From Steroidobacteraceae bacterium (GTDB lineage: Bacteria > Pseudomonadota > Gammaproteobacteria > Steroidobacterales > Steroidobacteraceae), in assembly GCA_025458905.1 (NCBI GenBank), contig JALORN010000029.1, positions 1-64,000 of the forward strand: a DNA stretch of 64,000 bases. Reading direction: 5' to 3'. Below the pieces are notes generated by a model that had not been told where the DNA came from, did no database searches, and saw only the letters and a list, made by a program, of their open reading frames with translations. The position numbers and the translations under genes are program-made. Positions 25,331-33,954 of the stretch are shown here, one piece after another (position 1 is the stretch's first letter; each line of letters opens with the position of its first letter).

Positions 25331-27127
25331 TCAGGGCGAGGCCGTCGCGCCGGCCGGTGCGAGGCCCAGCTGCTCCAGCCGCTGCGGAATGCGGGCGTCC
25401 TGGCAGGTGTGGCATGTCTCGGAGAACGATTCGCTCAGTACGACGGATCCGCGGGCCGGGCGCTCGGCGAGCAGCAGGGCGGTGGCGAAGGCCTCCTTGC
25501 CCTGCCGCGCCCAGTCGTCGCGGGACTCGACCGTGAAGCGGGTCGAGTGCAGGGCGAGCCGCAGGCCCGTGCCGTCGCCGCTGGCCCCCAGGGCGAGCAG
25601 GCTCTGCTCCAGCATACGACAAAGATCGAGCAGGGCGGTGCAGGTCTTCTCGGGTGGCACGAGCCAGTAGAACAGTGCGACGTCCTCGTGCAACTTCTCG
25701 AACAGCGGGGCCGTGCCGAAGAGTTGCGGCGCCGCCGCGCCGTAGCGGGTGAGCCCCGACTGGCGCTGCAGGATCCGGTGGACGCGGGCGCGGCGGGCCG
25801 CGGGCGCCGTCACGCGGCACACGAGCAGCAGCACTTGCGCCGTGCGGCCGGGATCGAGCGCGGAGGAGAGCCACGGGTGGCCGTTGCGGCGCAGCACCAG
25901 CACGCGATGGTAGAAGCCCGCGAGGATGAAGTAGGCGAACGCCGCGGTGAACGGTGCGGTCAGGTCGACGAACCACGTGGTGTAGTTCAGGAACAGGTAG
26001 GTGAGCGCGAGGAACGCGCCCTGCATCACGGTGAATGCGGTGCGCAGCAGCAGCTCGTCGACGTTGTTGCGGAAGGCGGCGGCGAGCAGGAACACCGCGC
26101 CGGCGGCGACCAGGAAGTAGATCCAGTCCGGCAGCTCCTTCAGGTAGTCCCGGTTCCTCAGGTTGTCCATGGCGGTGGCCAGGATCTCGACCCCGGTGTG
26201 TGCCTGCGCGACGGGTGTCGGCCGGATGTCGAACAGCGCAGGCGCCGTCGAGCCGACGATCACGATGCGGTCGGCGAGCCCGGCGGCCAGCTCCCCGGTG
26301 CCGCGCAGCAGCTGCTGGTGGAGCAGGTGGAACGGGACGCTGCGATAGGCCGGTGGCGGGCCGCGCCAGTTGAGCAGGATGTCGGGCGACGCCGGCAGCT
26401 CGCCACCGAGCCCGGCGACCACGTTCGCCGCCAGCGAGAACATCCGGTAGCCGTGCACGTCGCGGTGGACGTGGTAGGTCCGGGCGATGCCGTCGCGCCC
26501 GGCGAAAAGGTTGATCGTGCCGAGGCGCCGGCCGTCGAGCACGTCGAAGAAATAGGGCACGACGGCTGCGGCGGTGGCTCCCGGCACGGCGTCCGGGAGC
26601 GGCGTGACGCCCGCGAGGTGCGCCAGTTCGAGCCGGCTCAGCCGGTCGTTCGCCGCATCGAGGCGGATCATCGCGAAGTACGTCTGCGGATGGCTCGCGG
26701 CCACGTCGCGCAGGTGCTGGTCGGAATCGGGCTGGCCGCGATCGAGGTCGGCGAAGACGACGTCGAACACGACCGCGGCCACCCCGGCCTGCGCGAGTCC
26801 CTCGACGAGCTCGGCCATCACGGTGCGCGGCCACGGCCAGCGCCCGTACTCCGGCGCCATCGCCGCGAGGCTGGCCTCGTCGATGTCCACCAGCACGATC
26901 CGCGGATCCGGCGCCGGCGTGCGGAAGCGGTTGCGCATGACGAGGTCGTACGCCTGGGACTTCATGCCGAGGTCCGTGCCCGTGGCGATCGCCAAGCCCG
27001 TCGCGGCGACCACGAGCGCGGCCAGCACGAGGTAGAAGCGGTTGCCGAGCCGCTCGGAGAGCCAGCCGAGCGGGCGGGTCAGCAGGCGCGCGAGATGCCG
27101 CGGCGAGGGTGCGGGCACGGGTCGCAT
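25331..27127 (-). CDS. CHASE2-domain membrane protein with degenerate cyclase-like C-terminus
   Basis: The product is 598 aa from ATG 27127 (GTG 27130 also possible). One N-terminal membrane span (FYLVLAALVVAATGLAIA) leads into a periplasmic CHASE2 sensor domain at about 50-320 (RIVLVDIDEASLAAM, VAAVVFDVVFADLDR, ILLNWRGPPPAYRSVPF, GLADRIVIVGSTAPALFDIR). Three C-terminal spans follow (about 325-405), as is usual for CHASE2. Instead of a normal output domain there is a ~170-residue tail with the outline of the C-terminal half of class III cyclases (DVALFYWLVPPEKTCTALLD, GLRLALHSTRF, GKEAFATALLLAERPARGSV, VVLSESF). The metal-binding Asp residues are absent, so it is probably a non-catalytic sensor/adaptor. 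The MFS gene ends 6 bases before its start. Confidence 0.82.
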   Translation of the reverse strand: MRPVPAPSPRHLARLLTRPLGWLSERLGNRFYLVLAALVVAATGLAIATGTDLGMKSQAYDLVMRNRFRTPAPDPRIVLVDIDEASLAAMAPEYGRWPWPRTVMAELVEGLAQAGVAAVVFDVVFADLDRGQPDSDQHLRDVAASHPQTYFAMIRLDAANDRLSRLELAHLAGVTPLPDAVPGATAAAVVPYFFDVLDGRRLGTINLFAGRDGIARTYHVHRDVHGYRMFSLAANVVAGLGGELPASPDILLNWRGPPPAYRSVPFHLLHQQLLRGTGELAAGLADRIVIVGSTAPALFDIRPTPVAQAHTGVEILATAMDNLRNRDYLKELPDWIYFLVAAGAVFLLAAAFRNNVDELLLRTAFTVMQGAFLALTYLFLNYTTWFVDLTAPFTAAFAYFILAGFYHRVLVLRRNGHPWLSSALDPGRTAQVLLLVCRVTAPAARRARVHRILQRQSGLTRYGAAAPQLFGTAPLFEKLHEDVALFYWLVPPEKTCTALLDLCRMLEQSLLALGASGDGTGLRLALHSTRFTVESRDDWARQGKEAFATALLLAERPARGSVVLSESFSETCHTCQDARIPQRLEQLGLAPAGATASP

Positions 27128-27133
27128 CACGCC

Positions 27134-28453
27134 TCAGGGCAGCGGCGCCGCCGGCTGCAGGCGTGGGGCGAGGATGCGTCGCCCGCCGGGGATCGCGAGG
27201 GCGAGGCCGAGTGCGACGGCGGCGAACGCGGCCATCGCGGCGAGGATCGCCACGGGCCCGCCGCTGCGCTCGAGCGACGGGAGCAGGAATCCGCACAGGC
27301 TCGCCCCGAGATTGCCCGGCGAGTTGAACAGGGTCATCTGCGTCGCGGCCACTGCAGGCGTCGACAGCCCCAGCGCCATCGCGCTGTAGGGCACGTTGAT
27401 CACCAGGCGCAGCGTCAGGAACGCCATGGTCAGCAGCGTGATGGGCAGCACGCTCGACCACCAGGGCTGCGCCGCCAGCATCGCCGCGCACGCCAGCAGG
27501 CACGCGAGCACCGCCATCCGGTACATGCGCAGCGGCCCGAGCCGGTCCGCGGCTGGGCCGAGCAGCAGGAACGCGGCGACGCCGGCGGCGAGGTTGATAC
27601 CGCCCGTCAGCGCGCTGTACTCGGCGGCGCCATACCCGGCGAGGCGCGTCGCCATCGCGGGCAACACACTGAGGCTCATGCCCCAGGCGGCGCCGATCGA
27701 CAGCGCGGCGAACCACAGCAGCAGGCACTCGCGCCGCGCCATCGCGCGCCAGGCCTGCGCGAGCAGCGGACGCCACGCATCGACGTGCAGCGCCGCGGTG
27801 CCGTGCGAAGGGGCACCGCGCATCCAGGGCAGGAGGCGCTCCCCGGGACGTTCGCGGAACGTCGCCGCGAGTGCCAGCACCGCGGCGACGTAGACCGTGC
27901 AGGCGAGCGCCGCGCCGCGCATTCCGTGGGACGCGAGCAGCCCGCCCGCGACCGTCGAGGTCGCGGCGATGCCGAGCGACTGGCCGCCGAACATCACGCC
28001 GGCCGTGCGTCCGCGCTCGACCTCGGGCACGAGGTCGGCCGCCAGGCCGTCGACCGAGACGTCCTGGAAGTTCACGACCAGGTTGAGCGCGAAGCCCAGC
28101 GCCGAGAGCGTCGCGACATCGTCCACCGAGGGATCGACGAGCGCGAGCACGCCGAAGCCGGCGAGCAACCCGAGTTGCGACCCGACGATCCAGGCGCGGC
28201 GCCGTCCCATCGGCAGCCAGGTGAAGCGATCGACGATGAACCCGTTGAGGAACTTCACGCCCCACGGGAACATCGCCGCACCGACCACCGCGCCGACCTC
28301 GGCCATCGAGGCACCGTTGGCGGCGAGCCATGCCGGGACGGCAAAGTTGAACAGGCCGATCGCCATGCCCTGGGCGGCGTAGAACAGGAAGAAGTAGGCG
28401 AGCCGCAGGCGGCGGCTGCCCGACAGCGTCGCAGGTTCGGGGCGCTGCGTCAT
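27134..28453 (-). CDS. MFS permease, AmpG-like
   Basis: This 439-aa protein has about twelve membrane spans. Segments such as GMAIGLFNFAVPAWLAANG, WGVKFLNGFIVDRFTWLPMG, the basic loop RRRAWIVGSQ and VVNFQDVSVDGLAADLVPEVERG match the AmpG/acetyl-CoA-transporter branch of the MFS. AmpG imports anhydromuropeptides in wall recycling. That role would fit the SH3b and M48 genes downstream, but the substrate is not proven by sequence. It is the first gene of a four-gene operon. The 225 bases between its start and 28679 hold no other gene and probably the divergent promoters. Confidence 0.75.
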   Translation of the reverse strand: MTQRPEPATLSGSRRLRLAYFFLFYAAQGMAIGLFNFAVPAWLAANGASMAEVGAVVGAAMFPWGVKFLNGFIVDRFTWLPMGRRRAWIVGSQLGLLAGFGVLALVDPSVDDVATLSALGFALNLVVNFQDVSVDGLAADLVPEVERGRTAGVMFGGQSLGIAATSTVAGGLLASHGMRGAALACTVYVAAVLALAATFRERPGERLLPWMRGAPSHGTAALHVDAWRPLLAQAWRAMARRECLLLWFAALSIGAAWGMSLSVLPAMATRLAGYGAAEYSALTGGINLAAGVAAFLLLGPAADRLGPLRMYRMAVLACLLACAAMLAAQPWWSSVLPITLLTMAFLTLRLVINVPYSAMALGLSTPAVAATQMTLFNSPGNLGASLCGFLLPSLERSGGPVAILAAMAAFAAVALGLALAIPGGRRILAPRLQPAAPLP

Positions 28454-28678
28454 GTGCGTCGATCATCGCAGCGGTCGTTGCGAAGTCAACGTGCCGCGCC
28501 CACACGGAGCCACGGCGGCGCCTGCGCTGGCAGCGTGCGGACGGTGGCGTCGTGGCCCGGGGTGGCGGCCGCGGCCGGATCGGCGTCCGATGCGCCGCCT
28601 GCATGGGGGGTGACGCGGAATCGAATGGCGTGCCGGGCGCGTTGGCCTAGATTGGGCGCCATCGCAAGGAGAGCCGAC

Positions 28679-28741
28679 ATGCCGACCCAGGTCCCCGCAC
28701 CCCGTCGAGCGGCGCCGCCATCGGCGCCAGGATCACGCTAG
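28679..28741 (+). CDS. Possible 20-codon leader reading frame
   Basis: ATG 28679 is preceded by AAGGAGA at ideal spacing, one of the better ribosome sites in the region. It opens a 20-codon frame rich in Pro, Ala and Arg (MPTQVPAPRRAAPPSAPGSR) that ends at a TAG two bases before the start of the methylaspartate ammonia-lyase gene, which has no good site of its own. It could be a translated leader that couples or attenuates expression of the next gene, or chance. Pro-rich composition would slow ribosomes. The evidence is its position and ribosome site only. Confidence 0.35.
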   Translation: MPTQVPAPRRAAPPSAPGSR

Positions 28742-28743
28742 CC

Positions 28744-30021
28744 ATGCGCGTTCGCGACCTGCTGTTCGCCGAGGGCCTCGGCGCGTACTGGTACGACGAC
28801 CAGGCGGCGATCCGCGCGGGCGCCCGCCAGGAAGGGTTTCGCTACGAGGGCACGCCGCTCACCCCGGGCTTCCGGACGATCCGCGGACCGGCGCGCGCGC
28901 TGTCGATCGGGCTGCAGCTGGAGGACGGGTTCGTCGCCTGGGGCGACGCGATGACCGTGCAGTACGCCGGGGCCGGCGGGCGCGAGCCGCCGTTCGACCC
29001 GGCGGCTGCGCGCGACTTCGTCGAGCGGGAACTCGCGCCGCGCCTGCGGGGCAGCGAGGTCGGCTCGTTCCGCGAGGCGCCGGTCGCACCGCCGGCGGCG
29101 GGCGGGCAGGGGTCGCCTGCCGTGCCGCGGGCGCTGCAGTACGGCCTCAGCCAGGCGACGCTGGCGGCGGTCGCCCACGCGCGTCGCGTCACGCGCGCCG
29201 AGGTCATCTGCGAGGAGTGGCGCCTGCCGGTGGTGGCGGAGCGCGTGCCGCTGTTCGCGCAGAGCGGCGACGAGCGCCACCTCAATGCCGAGAAGATGAT
29301 CCTCAAGCGCGTGGACGTGCTGCCCCATGGCCTGATCAACAACCGCGAGAAGTTCGGGCGGCGCGGCGAGCGCTTCGCGGAGTATGCCGCCTGGGTCGCG
29401 CGACGCGTCCGCGAGATCGGCGACGTGGATTACGTGCCGGTGCTGCACTTCGATCTCTACGGCACGGCCGGCGTCGAGTTCGAGGGCGACGTCGAGGCGA
29501 TCGGGGCCTGCCTCGCCCGCATCGAGTCCAGCCTGCAGCCCTACCGCGTGCGCATCGAGACACCGTTCGACTTCGGCTCGCAACGTGCCCAGATCGACGG
29601 GTTCCTGCGGTTGCGCGCGGTGCTCGGGCGGCTCGGCTCGCGCATCGAGCTGGTCGCCGACGAGTGGTGCGACACGCTCGAGGACGTGCGCGCCTTCGCC
29701 CGCGAACGCGCGGCGCACCTGCTGCAGGTCAAGATGCCGGACATGGGCTCGCTCGCCGACAGCGTCGAGGCGGTGCTCGAGTGCCAGCGGCAGGGCATCG
29801 GCGCCTATCTCGGCGGCAGCTGCGCCGAGACCGACCTGTCGGCCCGCGCCGCCGCGCACGTCGCGCTGGCGACCCGCCCCGCGATGGTGCTCGCGAAGCC
29901 CGGCATGGGCGTCGACGAGGGCCTGGCGATCGTCGGCAACGAGATGAGCCGGACGGTCGCCGAGCTGCGCGCGCGCTCGGGTCAGTCCCAGAGTGGCGGC
30001 TTCCAGACCATCAGCGCGTAG
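28744..30021 (+). CDS. mal: Methylaspartate ammonia-lyase
   Basis: This enolase-superfamily enzyme removes ammonia from threo-3-methylaspartate to give mesaconate (EC 4.3.1.2), a step of glutamate fermentation and of the methylaspartate cycle. The 425-aa product keeps almost the same numbering as the characterised enzymes. Metal ligands are D237 (LHFDLYGT), E272 (RIETPFD) and D306 (VADEWCDTLED), the base is K330 (LQVKMPD) and His195 lies in DVLPHGLINN. The long signature GAYLGGSCAETD and the C-terminal LAKPGMGVDEGL are intact. No glutamate mutase subunit or mesaconase gene is visible in the window, so its partner pathway is unclear. Its 3' end overlaps the convergent DUF2269 gene by 40 bases. 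Confidence 0.93.
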   Translation: MRVRDLLFAEGLGAYWYDDQAAIRAGARQEGFRYEGTPLTPGFRTIRGPARALSIGLQLEDGFVAWGDAMTVQYAGAGGREPPFDPAAARDFVERELAPRLRGSEVGSFREAPVAPPAAGGQGSPAVPRALQYGLSQATLAAVAHARRVTRAEVICEEWRLPVVAERVPLFAQSGDERHLNAEKMILKRVDVLPHGLINNREKFGRRGERFAEYAAWVARRVREIGDVDYVPVLHFDLYGTAGVEFEGDVEAIGACLARIESSLQPYRVRIETPFDFGSQRAQIDGFLRLRAVLGRLGSRIELVADEWCDTLEDVRAFARERAAHLLQVKMPDMGSLADSVEAVLECQRQGIGAYLGGSCAETDLSARAAAHVALATRPAMVLAKPGMGVDEGLAIVGNEMSRTVAELRARSGQSQSGGFQTISA

Positions 30022-30461
30022 ATCGCGACGACACCCGCGAACGCGGGCCAGCCGAGCGCGAACCAGAGCGCGAAGCTGCGGTGGTAGGACCCGGGCAGCG
30101 GCTCGCCGCGCTCGACCGCCGCGTTCGCGAGCCGCCGCATCCGCAGCTGGAGCCCGACCACCGGCAGCCAGCAGAGGCCGACCAGCACGTACAGCGCATA
30201 GCTCGCCACCAGCCAGGCGGCCGTCCACGGATAGCCCAGGATCGAGATCATCGCCAGGCCGGTCAGCGGCTGGACGATCACCGCCGGCGTGGTGAAGAGC
30301 CAGTCGGCGAGCACGACGCTGCGGCTGGTGGCCGCGATCGCCCGCGGGTCGCCGCCCACATGGGCGCGCCACATCGAGAACGCCGTGCCGATCCCCGTGC
30401 CGAACAGCACCGTCGACGAGAGGATGTGCAGCAGCTTCAGCGGCAGGTACCACTCGCTCAT
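29982..30461 (-). CDS. DUF2269 family membrane protein
   Basis: This 159-aa integral membrane protein has four predicted spans and the DUF2269 pattern: LPLKLLHILSSTVLFGTGIG with a His in the first span, WLFTTPAVIVQPLTGLAMI, YPWTAAWLVASYALYVLVGL and LGWPAFAGVVAIYALMVWKP. Function is unknown. The ATG at 30461 overlaps the TGA of the SDR-DoxX gene (ATGA), so the pair is translationally coupled. DUF2269 and SDR-DoxX proteins are often neighbours. The 3' end runs 40 bases into the end of mal on the opposite strand. Confidence 0.87.
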   Translation of the reverse strand: MSEWYLPLKLLHILSSTVLFGTGIGTAFSMWRAHVGGDPRAIAATSRSVVLADWLFTTPAVIVQPLTGLAMISILGYPWTAAWLVASYALYVLVGLCWLPVVGLQLRMRRLANAAVERGEPLPGSYHRSFALWFALGWPAFAGVVAIYALMVWKPPLWD

Positions 30462-31798
30462 CGGCGATCTGCCAGCGCCATCATGATCGCGACCGCCGGC
30501 AGGAGTGCGAGGTTCTTCAGCAGGCCGCCGAAGGGATCCATCCAGCTGCCCGGCAGCTGCACGCCGATGAACAGCGTGTAGGCGAGCAGCGAGCCGATCA
30601 TCAGGGTGCCGACCCAGCGCGTACGCCATTTTGCGAGCAGCAGCAGGCCGAGCAGGAGGTCGATCGCGGCGGCGGCGCGCACCAGGGGCACGGCGAGCGT
30701 CGCGCCGATGCCGGCAGGCTCGAGGATGGCGGCAGCCTGCGACGCCGGCGTCGCGAACCCGACCCAGGCCGAGAAGATCCAGACGACTGCGAGCATCAGG
30801 CGCAGCAGCGGGTCGAGCAGGTGGAGCCGCGCCTGCCAGCGGTCCTGCACGAAGCTCGGTCGCACGGCGAGCGCCTCGCGCAGCGAGCGTGGCCGCCGGC
30901 CTAGCAGTGCCGCGAGCCTGTCGGAGGAGCCGGGCAGGCCGACGTTGCCGCGCGCCAGCATGGCGTCCATCGTGCGCCCGAGCGGTCCGGTGCCGAAGCG
31001 CTCGCCCGCGGCGGCGGCGAGGGCCACGAGCGGCCGCGGCACCCGCAGCGTGAGCCGCGGCGCCGGCACGCGCAGCCAGGCACGCCACTGGCGCAGGTAG
31101 TCCTCGAGCGTCAGCGTCTCGGGTCCGGTCACCTCGATGATCGAGCGCGCGATCGCGTCGGGTCGCAGAAGTCGCGCCACCAGCTCGGCGAGGTCCTCTG
31201 CGCACACGGGCTGCAGGCGCTGGGCGCCACTCCCCGGCAGCACCAGCACGGCCGGGAGCGCGGCCATCGCGCGCAGCAGCGAGGTGCCGCCATACGACCC
31301 CTGCGCCGAATAGACCACCGAGGGGCGAAGCACCACCCAGTCGAGATCCAGGCTCGCGAGGCGCGCATCGCCGCGATGCTTGGAGGCGACGAACTCGCCA
31401 TCGGCAGGATCACCGAGTGCCGAGACCTGCACGACGCGCCGCACGCCGCGCCGCGCGCAGGCCGCGAACAGCGCGCCGGGCGCCTCGACGTGCACGGTCT
31501 CGAAGCGGCCCTGCGCGCCTTCGCGCAGGATGCCCGCGCAGTTGACCAGCGCCTCGATGCCATCGAGGCGCGGCAACCAGTCCTCGGCCGCGGTGTCCGA
31601 GTCGAAGTCGCAAGCGACGAGCATGGGGGCCAGGCTCGATACCGGCCCGCCTGCCGGCCGTGGACGACGTATGCCGCTCACGACCTCGTGCCCGTCGGCG
31701 AGCAGGGCCGCTACGACGTGCCGGCCGATGAAGCCCTCGGCGCCGGTGACCAGCACCTTGCATGGGCCTGCGGCCTCGGGGCGTTCATGCGCGTCCAC
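30458..31798 (-). CDS. SDR (NAD(P)-binding epimerase-like) fused to a DoxX-like membrane domain
   Basis: The product is 446 aa from GTG 31798, which has no clear ribosome site. Residues about 12-290 form an atypical SDR (VLVTGAEGFIGRHVVAALL, ALVNCAGIL, VVQVSALG; the usual YxxxK reads EFVASKHRGD). Residues about 320-440 are four membrane spans of a DoxX-like domain (LLRLMLAVVWIFSAWVGFAT, AAAAIDLLLGLLLLAKWRTR, MIGSLLAYTLFIGVQLPGSW). This fusion is known in proteobacteria, where the domain pair is thought to link redox chemistry to the membrane; no substrate is established. The gene is coupled to the DUF2269 gene. Confidence 0.82.
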   Translation of the reverse strand: MDAHERPEAAGPCKVLVTGAEGFIGRHVVAALLADGHEVVSGIRRPRPAGGPVSSLAPMLVACDFDSDTAAEDWLPRLDGIEALVNCAGILREGAQGRFETVHVEAPGALFAACARRGVRRVVQVSALGDPADGEFVASKHRGDARLASLDLDWVVLRPSVVYSAQGSYGGTSLLRAMAALPAVLVLPGSGAQRLQPVCAEDLAELVARLLRPDAIARSIIEVTGPETLTLEDYLRQWRAWLRVPAPRLTLRVPRPLVALAAAAGERFGTGPLGRTMDAMLARGNVGLPGSSDRLAALLGRRPRSLREALAVRPSFVQDRWQARLHLLDPLLRLMLAVVWIFSAWVGFATPASQAAAILEPAGIGATLAVPLVRAAAAIDLLLGLLLLAKWRTRWVGTLMIGSLLAYTLFIGVQLPGSWMDPFGGLLKNLALLPAVAIMMALADRR

Positions 31799-31901
31799 GG
31801 ACGCAGCGTACCCAGCCGGCGCACCTGCCGCGAGGTCGGCGGGTGGCGGGTGCGTCGGGTCGCGCCGCCGGGGCCGTGCCGAGGCTTCGCGCGGCCGCCG
31901 C

Positions 31902-32891
31902 CTACCGGCCCGGGCTCGGCGTCTTGTCGCCCGGTGCCGGCACTTCCACCGTGACCTTCTGCAGCACGCGTTTGTTCTGGTCGTCGAAGTACCAGACCTC
32001 GTAGGTGCCGGGTGCCTTCGGCGGCGCGAGGTAAACCGGTTGGTTCCGCGCGTTGCGATAGCCGACCGCATCGCGCAGATCCAGCCGCGCGCCCGGCCGG
32101 GCCAGCACGATGTAGTCCTGGTTGCCGCCGGGGCCCGCCCAGTCGACGGTGATCCATTCTCCGAGTGGCACCCTCTTCGGAGCGCCGAGCGTCACGCGGC
32201 CGGCCCCGCCCGAGGGCGTAGCCTGCTGCATCGCGACGGCCGCTCCCCCGGCTGCAGGGGCCGCAGCGGGTGCGACGGGCGCGACCGGCGCGACGGGCGT
32301 CCGCGCAGGCAAGGCCGCCGGCGCCGCCGCGGGTGGCGTGGGCACGCGCGGGACGTCTGGCCCAGCCCCGACTCGCCGCTGCGGAACCGCGGCGGGGGCC
32401 GGCAAGGGGCTGCCTTGGTCGTCCTGCGCGGTGCGACGCTGGATGTCGAGATCTTCCATCTCGTCTTCGTCGCCGGTCGCGCGCCCGGCGCTGGGACGCG
32501 GCGGCGGCGGCGTGCCGTCCTTTCCCGGCAGCAACGGGGCGTCCCGGACGGGGCGGCCCTGCCTCACGCGTGGATCGAGCGGCCGGACGTTGCCGGGCGT
32601 ACCCGCGCCGGCATTCTCACCGTCGCTGCGTACCGGCCCAGGACCTCCCTCGCCATTCCGTGGCGGCGGCGGCGCGCCGTCGCGACCGGGCAACAGAGGG
32701 GCGTCCTCGATCGCGCGTGCTGGTGCAGCCTGGCGCGTGACGGGAGCCGGTGCTGCCTTGGCCGGTGCGGCCCTGGGTAGTGGCGTCGCGCCCGGCGGGG
32801 TCGGCGCGGGAGCCGGCGACTGCGCAGCGCTCGTGAACGGCAGGCCGAGCAGTGCGCACAGGGCGATACGTGAGGCGGATCGAAGGATCAT
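31902..32891 (-). CDS. Secreted Pro/Ala-rich protein with C-terminal Ig-like domain
   Basis: The product is 329 aa with a signal peptide (residues 1-23, IALCALLGLPFTSAA). A long disordered Pro/Ala-rich region contains two copies of a DAPLLPG[R/K]DG.PPPPR unit (residues 63-78 and 117-132) and further Ala/Pro repeats (VAPVAPVAPA). The C-terminal ~95 residues form a compact beta-domain (PLGEWITVDWAGPGGNQDYI, PVYLAPPKAPGTYEVWYFDD), resembling Ig-like domains found in von Willebrand-type and carbohydrate-binding secreted proteins. It is probably a periplasmic or surface adaptor. It stands alone on this strand, 123 bases after the LysR gene. Confidence 0.75.
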   Translation of the reverse strand: MILRSASRIALCALLGLPFTSAAQSPAPAPTPPGATPLPRAAPAKAAPAPVTRQAAPARAIEDAPLLPGRDGAPPPPRNGEGGPGPVRSDGENAGAGTPGNVRPLDPRVRQGRPVRDAPLLPGKDGTPPPPRPSAGRATGDEDEMEDLDIQRRTAQDDQGSPLPAPAAVPQRRVGAGPDVPRVPTPPAAAPAALPARTPVAPVAPVAPAAAPAAGGAAVAMQQATPSGGAGRVTLGAPKRVPLGEWITVDWAGPGGNQDYIVLARPGARLDLRDAVGYRNARNQPVYLAPPKAPGTYEVWYFDDQNKRVLQKVTVEVPAPGDKTPSPGR

Positions 32892-33014
32892 CCATGCCGC
32901 TCCCGAAAGGGCCTGATGTCCGACTGTAGCCAGAGTGGGCCGGTGGAGGTTCCGCTCGCGGGCGTGGCATCCGTGCCGCGGCTGCGCGTGGCGGGCGCGT
33001 CGGCCCGAGGGTGG

Positions 33015-33923
33015 TCATGGGCCGGAGAGTGGTGAAGCGGCCCGCATCACGTCGATGAACGCGCGCAGCTTGCGCGCCCCGGCGGCGCGGCGCGGGAAGT
33101 AGAGGAACAGCCCCGGTTCCTCGATCGCCGCGGACGGCAGCAGCTCGACCAGCCGGCCCGTGGCGAGCGCGTCCCTGACCAGCGGTTCGAACACGTAGGC
33201 GATGCCGATGCCGGCCAGCGCGAGGTCCCGTGCCTGGCTCGCGTCGGAGATCCGCACCGTCCCGCGGACCGGCACGGCCACGTCGCGCGCGCCGTCCTTC
33301 AGGTCCCATTCGTAGATCGCGCCGGAGCTGAGCAGGCGAAAGCCGATGCAGTTGCAGCGCGCGAGATCCTCGAGGGTCGCGGGCGGCGGATGCGTCGACA
33401 GATGTTCGGGCGAGGCCACGAGGATCGCGCGGAACGGTGGCGTCATCCTCACCGCGACCATGTCCTGCGCGATCATCTCGCCGAGTCGCACCCCGGCATC
33501 GAAGCCCTGCCCCACCACGTCGACCAGCGCGTCGTCGCTGATGACCTCGACGGTCAGCCGCGGGTGGCGTCGCGCCATCTCGGCGAGGATCTGCGTCAGG
33601 CCCATCGCGAAGGCGATCCGCGGCACGTTCAGGCGCAGCACGCCGCCCAGGTCGCGCTGGCCGGCGGCGACGCTCTCGGCCGCGGCGTCGATCTCGCTGA
33701 ACGCGCGCTGTGCCACCTCGACGAACGCCTTGCCGGCCTCGGTGAGCGCGACGCTGCGGGTCGTGCGGGCGAACAGCGGCGCGCCGAGTCGACTTTCGGC
33801 CGCGCGCACCGCGTGGCTCACGGCAGAGGCACCGAGGCCGAGTTCCGCGGCGGCGCGGGCGAAGTTGCGGGTGCGGGCCACGGCCAGCACGACCGGGAGA
33901 TGGGCAAGCAGGGTACGGTCCAC
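33015..33923 (-). CDS. LysR-type transcriptional regulator
   Basis: This 302-aa LTTR has the winged helix-turn-helix at residues 1-60 (LPVVLAVARTRNFARAAAEL, GASAVSHAVRAAESRLGAPL, TTRSVALTEAGKAFV). The effector domain follows, with the layout of the CrgA-like branch. It is divergent from an SDR gene, with a 111-base gap that contains the dyad TATCG-N11-CGATA. The SDR is its likely target. Confidence 0.92.
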   Translation of the reverse strand: MDRTLLAHLPVVLAVARTRNFARAAAELGLGASAVSHAVRAAESRLGAPLFARTTRSVALTEAGKAFVEVAQRAFSEIDAAAESVAAGQRDLGGVLRLNVPRIAFAMGLTQILAEMARRHPRLTVEVISDDALVDVVGQGFDAGVRLGEMIAQDMVAVRMTPPFRAILVASPEHLSTHPPPATLEDLARCNCIGFRLLSSGAIYEWDLKDGARDVAVPVRGTVRISDASQARDLALAGIGIAYVFEPLVRDALATGRLVELLPSAAIEEPGLFLYFPRRAAGARKLRAFIDVMRAASPLSGP

Positions 33924-33933
33924 TCATGAATGG

Positions 33934-33954
33934 TATCGCATAGATTGCACGATA
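33934..33954. promoter_or_regulatory. Candidate LysR operator between divergent LysR and SDR genes
   Basis: A dyad TATCG (33934-33938), 11 bases, CGATA (33950-33954) lies 10 bases in front of the LysR start. LysR regulators usually bind interrupted dyads of the T-N11-A type located between the regulator and its divergent target. The position and arm spacing fit that rule. Confidence 0.5.

Noticed and set aside
25214-28741. Very long open frame on the plus strand across the MFS-CHASE2 operon
   Set aside because: It is Arg/Gln/His/Ala-rich with no domain, and lies antisense to four genes with clear families; high G+C removes stop codons by chance.
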